Source of the DNA: Blastomonas sp.
GTDB lineage: Bacteria > Pseudomonadota > Alphaproteobacteria > Sphingomonadales > Sphingomonadaceae
Assembly: GCF_030373265.1 (NCBI RefSeq)
Contig: NZ_JAUCZC010000001.1
Span: 1-64,000, forward strand
DNA: 64,000 bases
Direction: 5' to 3'
Shown: one piece after another, positions 46,049 through 56,361 of the stretch
Numbering within the stretch: the first letter of the stretch is position 1
How the letters are laid out: each line of letters opens with the position of its first letter
Position numbers and translations under genes: made by a program
The notes under the pieces: generated by a model
Database searches by the model: none
What the model was told of the DNA's origin: nothing
Seen by the model: the letters and a program-made list of their open reading frames with translations, nothing else

Positions 46049-48397
46049 TCAGGCTGTCCGGCGGGCGGCGGCTGCCGTCACCAGTTCCGGCACCGGCTTG
46101 GCATAGCGCATATTGGCGATCAGCGAATCGACCAGTTCGATCCCGACGGGTCGGCTGAACAGATAGCCCTGGATGTTCGAACAGCCCTGCGCGCGCAGCG
46201 CCTCGAGCTGCGCAGCGTCCTCGACGCCCTCCGCGATCGTTTCCATGCCCAGTGCCGCGGCGAGCGCGGTGATTGCGCCGATGATGGCACGCGCGCTGGC
46301 ATCGGTGGCGAGATCGTCGACGAAGCTCTTGTCGATCTTGATCTTGTCGAAGGGGAACGAGCGCAGATAGTTGAGCGAGCTGTAGCCGGTGCCGAAGTCG
46401 TCCAGCGCGATGCGCACGCCGCATTCGCGCAGCGCGTTGAGCATCGATGTGGTCCGCTCGATATTGTCGATGAACAGCGATTCGGTGACTTCGAGTTCGA
46501 GCCGCCCGGGCTTGAGGCCGGCCTTGTCGAGCGCCTGCATGACCAGCAGCGGCAGCCCGGCGTTCTTGAACAGCACCGGTGACAGGTTGACTGCGACTCG
46601 CACATCCTCGGGCCAGTGCCGCGCGCGCTGGCACGCTTCGTTGAGCACCCATTCGCTGATCGGCACGATCATGCCGGTATCTTCGGCGAGCGGGATGAAA
46701 TCTGCCGGGGACACCCGTCCGCGCAGCGGGTGCTGCCAGCGGACCAGTGCCTCGAACCCCATAACCCGGTCCTGCTCGAGACTGAACAGCGGCTGGTAGT
46801 TGAGGAAGAACTGGCCCTTGCGGACCGCCTCGCGCATGTCGATCTCCATCTGGTGGCGCTTGCGGGCCTCCATATCCATCGCCTGCTCGAAAAAGCACGA
46901 GCAATTGCGGCCCTCGTTCTTGGCGCGATAGAGCGCAAGATCCGCGTTCTTGATGAGATCATCCGGGCAATTGCCATCGCCCGGCGCGACCGCGATCCCG
47001 ATACTGCAGCTCGTTTCCAGCCGGTGATCGCGCAACTGGAAGGGGGCCTGGAAGACCGCGCTGACCCGGTCGGCGAGCAGAGCCATATTGGCATTGGGAT
47101 CGAGCTGGTCGATCAGGATGGCAAATTCGTCCCCACCCTGGCGGCTGATCAACGCTCCCGGCATCGTCGTGCGCAGCCGGTCTGCCACCGCGCGCAGCAA
47201 TTCGTCTCCCACCGGATGGCCCAAGGTGTCGTTGACCGCCTTGAAGTTGTCGAGGTCGAAATACATCACCATGATGCGTTCGGAGTTGATGCGCCGGCCC
47301 AGTGCGAACTCGAGCTGCTCGGCGAACAGCTTGCGGTTGGGCAGGTTGGTCAGGTCGTCGTGCAGCGCGATATGCGTGATCCGCTCCTCGCGTTCCTTGA
47401 TCGAATCGACCATCGAGTTGAAGCTGTCGGCGAGGCGCCCGACTTCATCCTGCGACGCGATCGCGACCTTGTCGCGCGATCCACGGCTGATTTCCTGCGC
47501 GGCGTTTTCCAGCGCTGCGATCGGGCGGGTGATGCCGCGCGAGACAATCGCGCCGATCGCGATCGACAGCACCAGACCGATCGCGCTCAGCGCCAGCAGA
47601 AGATATTTGATCGGGTTGTATTGAGCGAGCGCGCTGCCCAGCGAATAGCGCAATACCAGGCGCGGTTCGGGCCCCTTGTCGAGTGCACTCAGCGGCTTGG
47701 ACCAGTAAAGCGTCCGCTCGCCCGCGATCCGGGTTTCGACCGGCTCGGTGGCGCTCGCTTGCTGGAGCGTGATCCCGCCAGGCAGCTCGCCCGATGTCCG
47801 GATGCGCGCCGCCATGCCTTTGGGGGCGAGTTTGGCCATGTCGCGCATCGCTGCGGCGTCGAGTGGGCGGGCCAGCACCAGCCAGCCGGCAAGGTCGGGG
47901 ATCAGGATCGGCGCGGCCACCGCGTTGTAATGATGGTCGCCCACCTGGAGAACGCCGCGATCCAGCCCCGAATCGACGGCGTCCCACAGGGCGTCCTGTT
48001 CGGCTGGGCTCAACTGCGCGCCGGTGCTGACGAAATCACCCTGCAGCGGCACCATGATGGCCAGCGGTGCCCCCGCCCGGTCGCGCAGGCTGTCGAGCGC
48101 GCTGGCGATGGTCGGCTGGTCGCTGATCGCGAACGCCTCGCGGAAGCCGAAATCCGCCGCGAGCACGTCTGCCGAGGTGCGCATCTGCGCCGCCTGGAGT
48201 TCCAGGATCTTGTCGAATGTCGCAGCGCTGGTGGCCATCTCGCTGGTGGCAACGCTTTCGGCGTACCGTTCGACACCGCCGGTGGCGACGATGATGAAGG
48301 CGGTGAACGTCAGCGCAATCACTGCAGCGTACCAAACCGTGATACGGGTGGCGAGGGAGCGGAAGCGCCCGGGAACAGGTAGGGTTGCAAAAGCCAT
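46049..48397 (-). CDS. Membrane GGDEF-EAL protein with periplasmic sensor domain
   Basis: Two membrane helices (about 20-42 and 270-292) bracket a periplasmic domain of about 225 residues of no certain family. A HAMP linker follows (about 292-345), then GGDEF (SRQGGDEFAIL) and EAL (FEALVRWQHP, GVRIALDDFGTGYSSLNYLRSFPFDKIKIDKSFV spread over about 700-735). Both catalytic motifs look intact, so it may make or break c-di-GMP. It lies 6 bases after the cupredoxin-like gene and is likely co-expressed with it. Confidence 0.93.
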   Translation of the reverse strand: MAFATLPVPGRFRSLATRITVWYAAVIALTFTAFIIVATGGVERYAESVATSEMATSAATFDKILELQAAQMRTSADVLAADFGFREAFAISDQPTIASALDSLRDRAGAPLAIMVPLQGDFVSTGAQLSPAEQDALWDAVDSGLDRGVLQVGDHHYNAVAAPILIPDLAGWLVLARPLDAAAMRDMAKLAPKGMAARIRTSGELPGGITLQQASATEPVETRIAGERTLYWSKPLSALDKGPEPRLVLRYSLGSALAQYNPIKYLLLALSAIGLVLSIAIGAIVSRGITRPIAALENAAQEISRGSRDKVAIASQDEVGRLADSFNSMVDSIKEREERITHIALHDDLTNLPNRKLFAEQLEFALGRRINSERIMVMYFDLDNFKAVNDTLGHPVGDELLRAVADRLRTTMPGALISRQGGDEFAILIDQLDPNANMALLADRVSAVFQAPFQLRDHRLETSCSIGIAVAPGDGNCPDDLIKNADLALYRAKNEGRNCSCFFEQAMDMEARKRHQMEIDMREAVRKGQFFLNYQPLFSLEQDRVMGFEALVRWQHPLRGRVSPADFIPLAEDTGMIVPISEWVLNEACQRARHWPEDVRVAVNLSPVLFKNAGLPLLVMQALDKAGLKPGRLELEVTESLFIDNIERTTSMLNALRECGVRIALDDFGTGYSSLNYLRSFPFDKIKIDKSFVDDLATDASARAIIGAITALAAALGMETIAEGVEDAAQLEALRAQGCSNIQGYLFSRPVGIELVDSLIANMRYAKPVPELVTAAAARRTA

Positions 48398-48403
48398 GGC
48401 GGG

Positions 48404-49048
48404 TTACTTGAGCGGCCGCAGCTCGACGGATATGGGCCGAGACATGGCCTGACCGGCGGTTAGCGTGACGGCTTCCAGATGCTCGCCGGTACGGCTGCGC
48501 AGTCCCGGATGCCAGACCTTGATCGTCGCGGCTCCGCCCGGCAGCTGCGCCAGCCTGACCAGACCGTTGTGATCGGTCTTGGCGGCATAGGGCGTGTCGA
48601 CCACCTTGATATAGCCGCGCATCTTGTCGTGGATCTTGCAACCCAGCGAAACGCTGCCGGGGACCGCGAACGCGTGGGTCCGGGTTTCGTCGCGCCCATA
48701 AAGCTGGATGTCGATCTTGGCAGCCTTGGAAAAGCTGTAGATGCTGTGGCGCACCTTGTCGTGGTTGGGGAAGCGCACCGTGGCGCCTGCGGGCACGATC
48801 AGCGTGCCAGGGGTGAACGAGATGTTCGCCTGCGCCATGTCGTATTTCCAGCCGAAACGGATTGGCCCGGATGCACCCGCCGATTTGGGATACACCATCA
48901 CCACGGCGTCGCGGACGGGCAGGCCATTGGCCTGCTTGACGGTGACGGCCAGGCTGGCCGGTCCGGCCGCCTGTGACGAAGGGATGGCGGCGCAGGCGGC
49001 AAGCGCTGCGCACAAGGCCATGGAAGCGGGGAGTTTGGGGAAAGGCAT
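48404..49048 (-). CDS. Exported cupredoxin-like protein (methylamine-utilization-type)
   Basis: A signal peptide (about 1-27) precedes a beta-sandwich of about 190 residues. The likely type-1 copper ligand set is visible: His in NHDKVRHSIYSF, then Cys, His and Met in LGCKIHDKMRGYIKVV. Proteins of this kind are often labelled methylamine utilization protein without support. Here it stands beside a c-di-GMP sensor and is divergent from DUF3034 and a truncated haemoglobin, suggesting a periplasmic copper/redox role. Confidence 0.82.
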   Translation of the reverse strand: MPFPKLPASMALCAALAACAAIPSSQAAGPASLAVTVKQANGLPVRDAVVMVYPKSAGASGPIRFGWKYDMAQANISFTPGTLIVPAGATVRFPNHDKVRHSIYSFSKAAKIDIQLYGRDETRTHAFAVPGSVSLGCKIHDKMRGYIKVVDTPYAAKTDHNGLVRLAQLPGGAATIKVWHPGLRSRTGEHLEAVTLTAGQAMSRPISVELRPLK

Positions 49049-49212
49049 GCCGCTTCGCTAGCCCCGAAAGAGTTAAAATTTGCTGGAGCGCCCTATCGAT
49101 TCAACGTGTTGCGCGGTAAAAATCGCGTCAAAATGAATATTTTACATGGCGTTACCCTCGCAGCCCGCCATCCTTAACTTTTGATTAGCCAGTTTTCCCT
49201 TACCCGCTGTTT

Positions 49213-50097
49213 ATGAACGCTATTTCTTCCCATCGGCTCTTGGCGGGCCTGACCTGCCTGGCTGTTTTCACCTGTGGGCCTGCGCACGCGCAGGATCTGC
49301 GCAACGGCGGCAAGCTGCTCCTCACCAACGGCGTCAGCACGATCGAAGGATCGGGTGGCGGCGGGCTGGCCACCTGGAGCACGATCGCGGGCAATGCCAC
49401 GCAGGAGGGTATCGGTGCCTCGGCGCACGGAACGATCATCGAATTGCCCGACTATAACTGGACCAGCTATGGCGTCTCGCTCGGCTTTTTCGACCGGGTG
49501 GAACTGAGCTATGCGCGGCAGAACCTCGACACCATCGACGTCGGCACGGCGCTCGGCCTCGGGCGCGGCTATACGCTTAACCAGGACGTGTTCGGTGCCA
49601 AATTGCGGGTGGCTGGTGATGTCGTCTATGGCGATGCGCTGATGCCGCAGATCGCGGTCGGGGTGCAGCACAAACGGTCGAGCGACGATGCCGTCGTTGC
49701 CGCGGTCGGCGGAGCCTCGCCGCAGGGCACCGATTTCTATATCAGCGCGACCAAGCTGTTCCTGTCGCACAGCGTGCTGGCCAATGCGACAGTGCGGTTC
49801 ACCAAGGCGAACCAGGGCGGTCTGCTGGGCTTCGGCAGCGCGACACAGAACAATCACAAGCCACAGTTCGAAGGCTCGCTCGCCTATCAGGTCTCGCGGC
49901 GCTTCGTCATCGGCGGCGAGTATCGCACCAAGCCCGACAATCTGGCCATCGCGCGCGAGGATGACTGGCTCGACCTGTTCGCAGCCTATGCGCTGACCCG
50001 CAATGTCACCGTCACCGCCGCCTATGTCGATCTGGGCAGCATCGCCACTGCCGACAACCAGCGCGGCGGGTTTCTGTCGCTGCAGGCGGCGTTTTGA
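49213..50097 (+). CDS. DUF3034 family outer-membrane-type protein
   Basis: A signal peptide (residues 1-26, ACGPAHAQ-like end) precedes alternating hydrophobic strands typical of a small outer-membrane barrel. It ends in a C-terminal Phe (LSLQAAF), the usual BAM signal. The GGKLLLTNGVSTIEGSGGGGLATW opening and GFFDRVELSYARQ segment fit DUF3034. Function unknown. It is divergent from the cupredoxin-like gene across a 164-bp AT-rich gap and 16 bases upstream of the truncated haemoglobin gene. Confidence 0.82.
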   Translation: MNAISSHRLLAGLTCLAVFTCGPAHAQDLRNGGKLLLTNGVSTIEGSGGGGLATWSTIAGNATQEGIGASAHGTIIELPDYNWTSYGVSLGFFDRVELSYARQNLDTIDVGTALGLGRGYTLNQDVFGAKLRVAGDVVYGDALMPQIAVGVQHKRSSDDAVVAAVGGASPQGTDFYISATKLFLSHSVLANATVRFTKANQGGLLGFGSATQNNHKPQFEGSLAYQVSRRFVIGGEYRTKPDNLAIAREDDWLDLFAAYALTRNVTVTAAYVDLGSIATADNQRGGFLSLQAAF

Positions 50098-50113
50098 GTT
50101 TTCGTTTGGGAAT

Positions 50114-50653
50114 ATGTCCATGATCAGCCTCGTTTTCGCTCTTGCCCTGTCCACGTTGCAGGAGACGCCCATCGCCGATGAACCCGCGGTCGCAGGCGAA
50201 GCTGTGCCCGAGCCTCAGCGCGATCCGGTGACCGGCGAACTGCCGGTCGATCCTTATGAGATGTCGAACGCGCATGCGGGCGCTGCGCCGTTCACCGGGA
50301 CAGGGATGCGCGACGCGTTCCACGGGGAGGAGGGTATCCGCCGCGTCGTCGACGGCATGGTCGACCGCGCCATCGTCGATCCTCGAATTTCCGAAGTTTT
50401 CGTCTCGCACGATCTGGTCCGGCTGCGCCGGGCGTTGTTTGAGCAGTTCTGCCATATCCTCAATGCAGGCTGCGACTACACCGGCCGCGACATGGAAGCA
50501 TCGCACCGTGATCTCGGCCTGCAGGTCGATGATCTCAACGTGCTGGTCGAAAACCTACAGGCGGCAATGGCATCGGAAAAGATCGGGTTTGCCGCGCAAA
50601 ACCGCTTCCTGTCGAAGCTTGCACCCATGAAACGCGATGTGGTGACCCACTGA
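50114..50653 (+). CDS. Group 1 truncated haemoglobin, exported
   Basis: The last 110 residues (EEGIRRVVDGMVDR to the end) follow the truncated globin: FVSHDLVRLRRALFEQFCHILNAGCDYTGRDMEASHRDLG puts the proximal histidine at His131. A 60-residue N-terminal region begins with a hydrophobic signal-like stretch (MISLVFALALSTLQE) and a Pro/Asp-rich linker, so the globin is probably exported to the periplasm or envelope. It likely binds O2, NO or CO. Alternative start at 50120. Confidence 0.85.
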   Translation: MSMISLVFALALSTLQETPIADEPAVAGEAVPEPQRDPVTGELPVDPYEMSNAHAGAAPFTGTGMRDAFHGEEGIRRVVDGMVDRAIVDPRISEVFVSHDLVRLRRALFEQFCHILNAGCDYTGRDMEASHRDLGLQVDDLNVLVENLQAAMASEKIGFAAQNRFLSKLAPMKRDVVTH

Positions 50654-50754
50654 TCGAGTGGGGATCGGTGGCACGCCTGTTTGCAAGCGGCATCGCGCGT
50701 GGTATTGACACAGGTGTAAGCGGGTAGCCCGCCCGCCGCTGATCAGGTGCCACG

Positions 50755-51534
50755 ATGACCGAGCCCGTCTTCCGTCACCCCGACCGCCCCGTGCCGAAAT
50801 TCCGGCCGTTCAGGGCGATGCACCATTTCCGAAAGCTGGTGGCGGACAAGGAAGACACCGAGCAGGTGTTCCACATCTTCCAGTGCCTGCCGCGCAAGGG
50901 GCTGGTCGATGAGGCCAGGGCTTTCGTCTACAGCGATTTCGGCAAGGCCCTGCGCGCCAGCGAGCCGTATCTTCCTGACCTTCTCGACGACCATGACAGG
51001 TTGCGGAGGATGCCCCAGGGCAGCGTCGCGCACGCCTATGTCGATTTCATGCAGCGCGAAGGGCTGTCGGCGGCGGGCCTTGTCGAGGAATACGACCGGT
51101 TCCAGCGCGGGCGTCGCTTCGGCGATCTGATCGAATGGTACGTCAACCGGCTGCGCGACACCCACGACCTGCTGCATGTGCTCACCGGCTATGGCCGCGA
51201 TGCGCTCGGCGAACAGTGCGTGCTGGCGTTCACTTATGGTCAGAACCCCGCGCCGGGAAACATCTTCATCGCCTATCTGGGCGGGCTCAACATGAAGTGG
51301 ACGATCCCCAGCGATGCGCCGGTGTTCAAGGCGATTGGCGAGGCGCGCAGGCTGGGCAAGGCCTGCGCACGCATATCCGAGCAGTCGATTGCAGCCCTGC
51401 TGGCCGAGCCTCTCGACTCTGCGCGGCAGCGGCTGAACATCACGCCGCCCGAATTCTATGGCATGGCGCACGACCGGTTCAGGGCGCGCGGCATCGATCC
51501 GTATAACCTGCTGGGCAGGCCTCAGCCCGCCTGA
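50755..51534 (+). CDS. coq4: Ubiquinone biosynthesis protein Coq4
   Basis: Coq4 family, needed for oxidative decarboxylation of the coenzyme Q head group. The HDxxH plus downstream acidic zinc motif is present as THDLLHVLTGYGRDALGE at about residue 140. Flanking IEWYVNRLRDTH and IFIAYLGGLNMKW fit. 259 aa. It is convergent with cysQ, with 12 bases between stops. The alphaproteobacterial Coq4 branch is short and soluble. Confidence 0.92.
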   Translation: MTEPVFRHPDRPVPKFRPFRAMHHFRKLVADKEDTEQVFHIFQCLPRKGLVDEARAFVYSDFGKALRASEPYLPDLLDDHDRLRRMPQGSVAHAYVDFMQREGLSAAGLVEEYDRFQRGRRFGDLIEWYVNRLRDTHDLLHVLTGYGRDALGEQCVLAFTYGQNPAPGNIFIAYLGGLNMKWTIPSDAPVFKAIGEARRLGKACARISEQSIAALLAEPLDSARQRLNITPPEFYGMAHDRFRARGIDPYNLLGRPQPA

Positions 51535-51546
51535 CGTTGCGGGCGG

Positions 51547-52284
51547 TCAGGTCAGCGACCGCATCGCCAGCAACACCCGCTCCACCCATTCCGGGCGGCA
51601 GATCAGCAGGTCGGGCATGTAGGTGTCGGACTGGTTGTAGACCAACGCCGAGCCATCGACCCGGCTGACATGCAGACCGTGCGCCGCGGCCACCGCCACC
51701 GGGGCACAGCTGTCCCATTCGAACTGACCGCCGGTGTGGAGGTAGATCTCGGCCTCGCCGCGCACGATTGCCATCGCCTTGGCGCCTGCGCTCCCCATTG
51801 GCAGCAGCTCCGCGCCCAGAACCTCCGCCACCCCTAGCGCCTCTTTGGCGGGACGCGTGCGGCTGACCACCATGCGCGGGATCGGCGCGCCGGGCGGCAG
51901 GGTGAGCGGCTGATCGCTGCGCAACACGAGATCGAGCGCGGGCAGCGCGACCGCGCCGACGCTGGCGACGCCATCGATCGCCAGCCCGATGTGCACCGCC
52001 CAGTCGGCGCGTTCCTCGCCATATTCGCGGGTGCCATCGACCGGATCGATGATCCACACACGGCGATGCGCAAGCCGCTCGAAATCGTCCTTTTCCTCCT
52101 CGGACAGCACGCCGTCATCGGGCCGCTGTTCACGCAGGGCGTGCAGCAGGAACTGGTTGGCGGTCTGGTCCCCCGCCTGGCCCAGCGTCTTGCCGCTGAC
52201 CAGCCCGGAGGCACGGACCTCGAGCAGGATCTGCCCTGCGACATGCGCGAGATGCGCGGCGAGCTCGGCGTCGGTCCTGCTCAT
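51547..52284 (-). CDS. cysQ: 3'(2'),5'-bisphosphate nucleotidase (CysQ, inositol monophosphatase fold)
   Basis: Hydrolyses the PAP left by sulfate assimilation and keeps PAPS levels in check. Metal-binding motif [25 protein letters not shown] at about residue 75, EEEKDD upstream, and C-terminal [14 protein letters not shown] are diagnostic. Its start overlaps the cysNC stop by four bases, so it is the last gene of cysD-cysNC-cysQ. 245 aa is typical. Confidence 0.93.
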   Translation of the reverse strand: MSRTDAELAAHLAHVAGQILLEVRASGLVSGKTLGQAGDQTANQFLLHALREQRPDDGVLSEEEKDDFERLAHRRVWIIDPVDGTREYGEERADWAVHIGLAIDGVASVGAVALPALDLVLRSDQPLTLPPGAPIPRMVVSRTRPAKEALGVAEVLGAELLPMGSAGAKAMAIVRGEAEIYLHTGGQFEWDSCAPVAVAAAHGLHVSRVDGSALVYNQSDTYMPDLLICRPEWVERVLLAMRSLT

Positions 52285-54185
52285 TTCAGCGGCAACAGCT
52301 GGCGGATGATATGCTCGGCAGCCTCTGCGGGGGTCATCGCGACGGTGTTGACGCAGATGTCGGGGCCTTCGGGCGGCTCATAGGGGCTGTCGATGCCGGT
52401 GAAGTTCTTGAGGTCACCCGCACGCGCCTTCTTGTAGAGCCCTTTCACGTCGCGCGCCTCGGCGACCTCCAGCGGAGTATCGACGAAAATCTCGACGAAT
52501 TCGCCCTCGGGCAGCATCTTGCGCACCAGCTCGCGTTCGGCGCGGAACGGGCTGATGAACGCGGTCAGCACGATGAGGCCTGCATCGGCCATCAGCTTGG
52601 CCACCTCGCCGACGCGGCGGATGTTCTCGATCCGGTCGGCCTCGGTGAAGCCCAGATCGCGGTTGAGACCGTGGCGGACATTGTCGCCATCCAGCAGGAA
52701 GGTGTGCCGGTTCATCACGTTGAGCTGCTTTTCGACCTCGTTGGCAATGGTCGACTTGCCCGATCCGGAGAGGCCGGTGAACCACAGAACCTTGGCCTTC
52801 TGGTTCTTGAGCGCGGCGTGCACCTCGCGGGTGACGTCGGTCGCCTGCCAATGGACGTTCTGCGCGCGGCGCAGGCTGAAATGCAGCATGCCAGCGGCAA
52901 CGGTGCGGTTGGTCAATTTGTCTACAAGCACGAACCCGCCCAAAGTCCGGCTGTCGGCATAGGCTTCGAACACCAAAGGCTTGTCGGTGGCGATTTCCGC
53001 CACGCCGATGGCGTTGAGCTCGAGCGTCTTGGCGGCAAGCTGTTCAAGCGTGTTGACGTTGACGGTGTATTTGGGCTGCTGCACCGTGACCGAGACGGTC
53101 TGGGTACCGAGCTTGAGCCAGTAGGAGCGGCCCACCAGCATCGCCTCGTCGTCCATCCACACGATGGTCGCTTCGAACTGGTCGGCGACCTGCGGCGGGT
53201 GGTCGGCGGTGGCCAGCACGTCGCCGCGCGAGCAATCGATCTCGTCGGCCAGGCACACGGTAACCGACTGGCCCGCCACCGCCTCATCGAGATCGCCGTC
53301 GAGCGTCACGATGCGGCTGACGGTGCTGGTCTTGCCCGAAGGCAGCACCCGCACCGGGTCTCCCGGCTTGACCGAGCCGGTGGCGATCAGTCCGGAAAAT
53401 CCGCGAAAGTCGAGATTGGGGCGGTTGACCCACTGCACCGGCATGCGGAACGGCTTGCCGGCATCGAGCGAGGACAGCACCTCGACCGTCTCGAGATGAT
53501 CGATCAATGTCGGTCCGGTGTACCACGGCGTATTCTCCGAACGCGTCGTGATGTTGTCGCCCTTGAAGCCGCTGATCGGCATCGCGGTGAAGCTCTCGAT
53601 GCCGATGCTGGTGGCAAATCCGCGATACTCGGCGACGATCTCGTCGAAGCGGGCCTGGTCGTAGTCCACCAGGTCCATCTTGTTGACCGCCAGCACGATG
53701 TTGCGGATGCCGATCAGCTGGCACAGATACGAATGCCGCCGCGTCTGCACGAGCACGCCCTTGCGTGCGTCGATCAGGATCACGGCAAGGTCCGCGGTCG
53801 AGGCGCCGGTGACCATGTTGCGGGTGTACTGCTCGTGCCCCGGGCAGTCGGCGACGATGAACTTGCGCTTTTCTGTGTTGAAGAAGCGATAGGCGACATC
53901 GATGGTGATGCCCTGCTCGCGCTCGGCGGCGAGGCCATCGACCAGCAGGGCGAAGTCGATTTCCTGGCCTTGCGTGCCGACCTTCTTGCTGTCGCTTTCG
54001 AGCGCGGCGAGCTGGTCCTCGAAGATCATCTTGCTGTCGTACAGCAGCCGCCCGATCAGCGTCGACTTGCCGTCGTCCACCGACCCGCAGGTGATGAAGC
54101 GCAGCATCGTCTTGTGCTGATGGACGTCGAGATACGCGTCGATGTCCTCGGCGATCAGGGCTTCGGTCTGGTAGATGGCGTCCAT
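52281..54185 (-). CDS. cysNC: Bifunctional sulfate adenylyltransferase subunit 1 / adenylylsulfate kinase
   Basis: An N-terminal GTPase CysN domain ([42 protein letters not shown]) is joined to a C-terminal APS kinase ([18 protein letters not shown] at about 450, [16 protein letters not shown]). Together with CysD it turns sulfate into APS and then PAPS. 634 aa is typical of the fused NodQ-like form common in alphaproteobacteria. It overlaps cysD by one base and cysQ by four. Confidence 0.97.
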   Translation of the reverse strand: MDAIYQTEALIAEDIDAYLDVHQHKTMLRFITCGSVDDGKSTLIGRLLYDSKMIFEDQLAALESDSKKVGTQGQEIDFALLVDGLAAEREQGITIDVAYRFFNTEKRKFIVADCPGHEQYTRNMVTGASTADLAVILIDARKGVLVQTRRHSYLCQLIGIRNIVLAVNKMDLVDYDQARFDEIVAEYRGFATSIGIESFTAMPISGFKGDNITTRSENTPWYTGPTLIDHLETVEVLSSLDAGKPFRMPVQWVNRPNLDFRGFSGLIATGSVKPGDPVRVLPSGKTSTVSRIVTLDGDLDEAVAGQSVTVCLADEIDCSRGDVLATADHPPQVADQFEATIVWMDDEAMLVGRSYWLKLGTQTVSVTVQQPKYTVNVNTLEQLAAKTLELNAIGVAEIATDKPLVFEAYADSRTLGGFVLVDKLTNRTVAAGMLHFSLRRAQNVHWQATDVTREVHAALKNQKAKVLWFTGLSGSGKSTIANEVEKQLNVMNRHTFLLDGDNVRHGLNRDLGFTEADRIENIRRVGEVAKLMADAGLIVLTAFISPFRAERELVRKMLPEGEFVEIFVDTPLEVAEARDVKGLYKKARAGDLKNFTGIDSPYEPPEGPDICVNTVAMTPAEAAEHIIRQLLPLK

Positions 54186-55099
54186 CAGAAATAGCCCTCC
54201 TGCTTTTTCTTCTCCATGCCCGCGCCGCCGGCATCCTTGTCGATCACGCGGCCCTGACGCTCCGAGGTGGTGGTGAGCAGCGTTTCCTGGATCACCTCGC
54301 TCAGCGTGCTCGCGGTGCTTTCGACCGCGCCGGTCAGCGGGAAGCAGCCCAGGGTGCGAAAGCGGATCGAGCGTTCGGTGATTGCGGGCTTTTGGCCCAG
54401 CACCTTGGTCAGCCGATCGATGTCATCGGCCATGAACAGCTGCCCCTCCCATTCGAAGGTCGGGCGGACGGCGGCGAAATACAGCGGCACGATCGGCACA
54501 TCGTTGAGCTGGATATACTGCCAGATGTCGAGCTCAGTCCAGTTGCTTATCGGGAACACGCGGATGCTCTCGCCCTTGTTTTTCCGCGCGTTGTAGAGGT
54601 TCCATAATTCGGGGCGCTGGTTCTTGGGGTCCCAGCCGTGCGAGGCGGTGCGGAACGAGAAGATGCGCTCCTTGGCGCGGCTCTTTTCCTCGTCGCGCCG
54701 CGCGCCGCCGAAGGCTGCGTCGAAGCCGTGCAGGTCAAGCGCCTGTTTGAGCCCCTCGGTCTTCCACATGTCTGTGTGCAGCGGGCCGTGGTCGAACGGG
54801 TTGATCCCGCGCTCGGTGGCTTCCGGGTTCTGATAGACCAGCAGTTCCATGCCGCTCTCGCGCGCCATCCGGTCGCGCAAGCCATACATGTCCTTGAACT
54901 TCCAGGTGGTATCGACGTGGAGCAGCGGGAAGGGCGGGGGCGATGGGAAGAACGCCTTGCGCGCTAGGTGCAGCATCACCGCGCTGTCCTTGCCCACCGA
55001 ATACAGCATCACCGGCTTGTCTGCCTGCGCCGCCACCTCGCGCATGATGTGGATGGCTTCGGCCTCGAGCCGTTCCAGATGGGTCAGGGTGCGGGTCAT
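54185..55099 (-). CDS. cysD: Sulfate adenylyltransferase subunit 2
   Basis: The PP-loop-type ATP pyrophosphatase half of ATP sulfurylase. [18 protein letters not shown] near residue 40 is the signature, and [22 protein letters not shown] and [11 protein letters not shown] are conserved. 304 aa. The ATG at 55099 follows GGAG at long spacing; a frame to 55165 runs into the intergenic palindrome and is rejected. First gene of the operon and divergent from a LuxR-type regulator. Confidence 0.96.
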   Translation of the reverse strand: MTRTLTHLERLEAEAIHIMREVAAQADKPVMLYSVGKDSAVMLHLARKAFFPSPPPFPLLHVDTTWKFKDMYGLRDRMARESGMELLVYQNPEATERGINPFDHGPLHTDMWKTEGLKQALDLHGFDAAFGGARRDEEKSRAKERIFSFRTASHGWDPKNQRPELWNLYNARKNKGESIRVFPISNWTELDIWQYIQLNDVPIVPLYFAAVRPTFEWEGQLFMADDIDRLTKVLGQKPAITERSIRFRTLGCFPLTGAVESTASTLSEVIQETLLTTTSERQGRVIDKDAGGAGMEKKKQEGYF

Positions 55100-55157
55100 C
55101 GCGCAGGAACTCCATGTTTGCTGCACCCGGCCATGGCACAGGGGAGGGGGGCTTGAA

Positions 55158-55173
55158 CCTCCCATATGGGAGG
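55158..55173. promoter_or_regulatory. Perfect 16-bp palindrome between cysD and the LuxR-type gene
   Basis: CCTCCCATATGGGAGG is a perfect inverted repeat in the divergent gap. A dimeric regulator, possibly the adjacent LuxR-type protein, could bind here and control both directions. Confidence 0.6.
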
Positions 55174-55186
55174 GTATAAGCAGCGC

Positions 55187-56245
55187 ATGCGTGTTGATAC
55201 CGGCCTGCTAGAAGCCCTCCACGAGGGGATGTTCCAGACACCGCTCTGGGATGGCTTTCTGCAGCGTCTGCGCGCCAGCGCCGGCGCGGGGTTCGCACTG
55301 CTCGCGATCCGGCCGCAGGGGCAGAGCGTTGTCGCTGAACTCGTCGCGGGAGATGGGCCGGTTGCGCCGGTGCGCCGCCTGCTCGCGCGGGCCAATCTGC
55401 GCGAAGGGCGGGGCTATGCGCTCGATGAACTGCTCGATCTGGCAGAGCCGGATGCGCGCGCCGAAGTGCGCGAGGCGCTGCACGCTGCGCGGCTCACGGC
55501 ACTGCGCGCGATCCGGGTGACCGAGCCCAGCGGCGTTGACGGCTGGCTCGCGGTGGCGGGGGACCGGGCGCTGGGATCATCGGCGGGGGCGTTGTTGCTG
55601 GGGCTGGCCCCGCATCTGCGGATCGCGCTGCGCAGCTTTGCCGCGCTGGAGCGCGAACGCTTCCGCTCGGCGGTGACCGGCGAGGCGTTCAACCGGCTCA
55701 ACATCGCCTGGATGACGCTCGACGCGCAGGGGCGGATCGTCGAATCGACGCAAAGCATGGAGCAGATGTTCCAGTGGGGCAGCCTGCTCCGGCGCGGGCG
55801 CTACGACCGGCTGGTGCCGGCCTCGCCCGCGATCGACCGGCAGTTGACCGGCTATATCAAGCAGGTGGCGACAGGCACGACAGTACGACCGCTGGCGATC
55901 AATCTCAGTCAGGACCCGTGGTTCGACATGCTGGTCGCGCCCCTGCAGGGGGACACGATCTCGGGCCACCGCTCGGCCACGGTGATCGTCTATGTCAGCG
56001 GTGACCGCCGCAGCCAGGCAGACCGCTGCGAGCAGCTCGTCGACCTGTTCGGCCTTCTGCCCAGCGAGGCGCGGCTCGCCTGGCTGCTCGCGCAGGCGAC
56101 TAGCATCTCCGAGGCGGCGGACACGCTGGGCATCACGGTCGAGACCGCGCGCAATTATTCCAAGAAGATCTACGCCAAGACCGGCGCGCGCGGCCATGCC
56201 GAGCTTGTGCGGGTGATCATGACCAGCGTGCTGGCGCTGAGCTGA
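55187..56245 (+). CDS. LuxR-type helix-turn-helix transcriptional regulator
   Basis: The C-terminal 60 residues contain a LuxR/GerE helix-turn-helix ([55 protein letters not shown] is spread over about 290-345). The N-terminal 280 residues have a PAS-like region in the middle ([28 protein letters not shown]). No autoinducer domain signature. An ATG at 55166 lies within the palindrome, so 55187 is preferred. 352 aa. It probably regulates itself and perhaps cysD. Confidence 0.85.
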   Translation: MRVDTGLLEALHEGMFQTPLWDGFLQRLRASAGAGFALLAIRPQGQSVVAELVAGDGPVAPVRRLLARANLREGRGYALDELLDLAEPDARAEVREALHAARLTALRAIRVTEPSGVDGWLAVAGDRALGSSAGALLLGLAPHLRIALRSFAALERERFRSAVTGEAFNRLNIAWMTLDAQGRIVESTQSMEQMFQWGSLLRRGRYDRLVPASPAIDRQLTGYIKQVATGTTVRPLAINLSQDPWFDMLVAPLQGDTISGHRSATVIVYVSGDRRSQADRCEQLVDLFGLLPSEARLAWLLAQATSISEAADTLGITVETARNYSKKIYAKTGARGHAELVRVIMTSVLALS

Positions 56246-56361
56246 ACCGCGACGGTCCGAGGTCGCCGCGAGCGCTTGGCCATTGACCTGAATGCTATAG
56301 TGTAACATTCCTGTCGGCCATAACCAGGCCGGGGCACCAAGCTCCGCAAAAGGGGGTCGTC

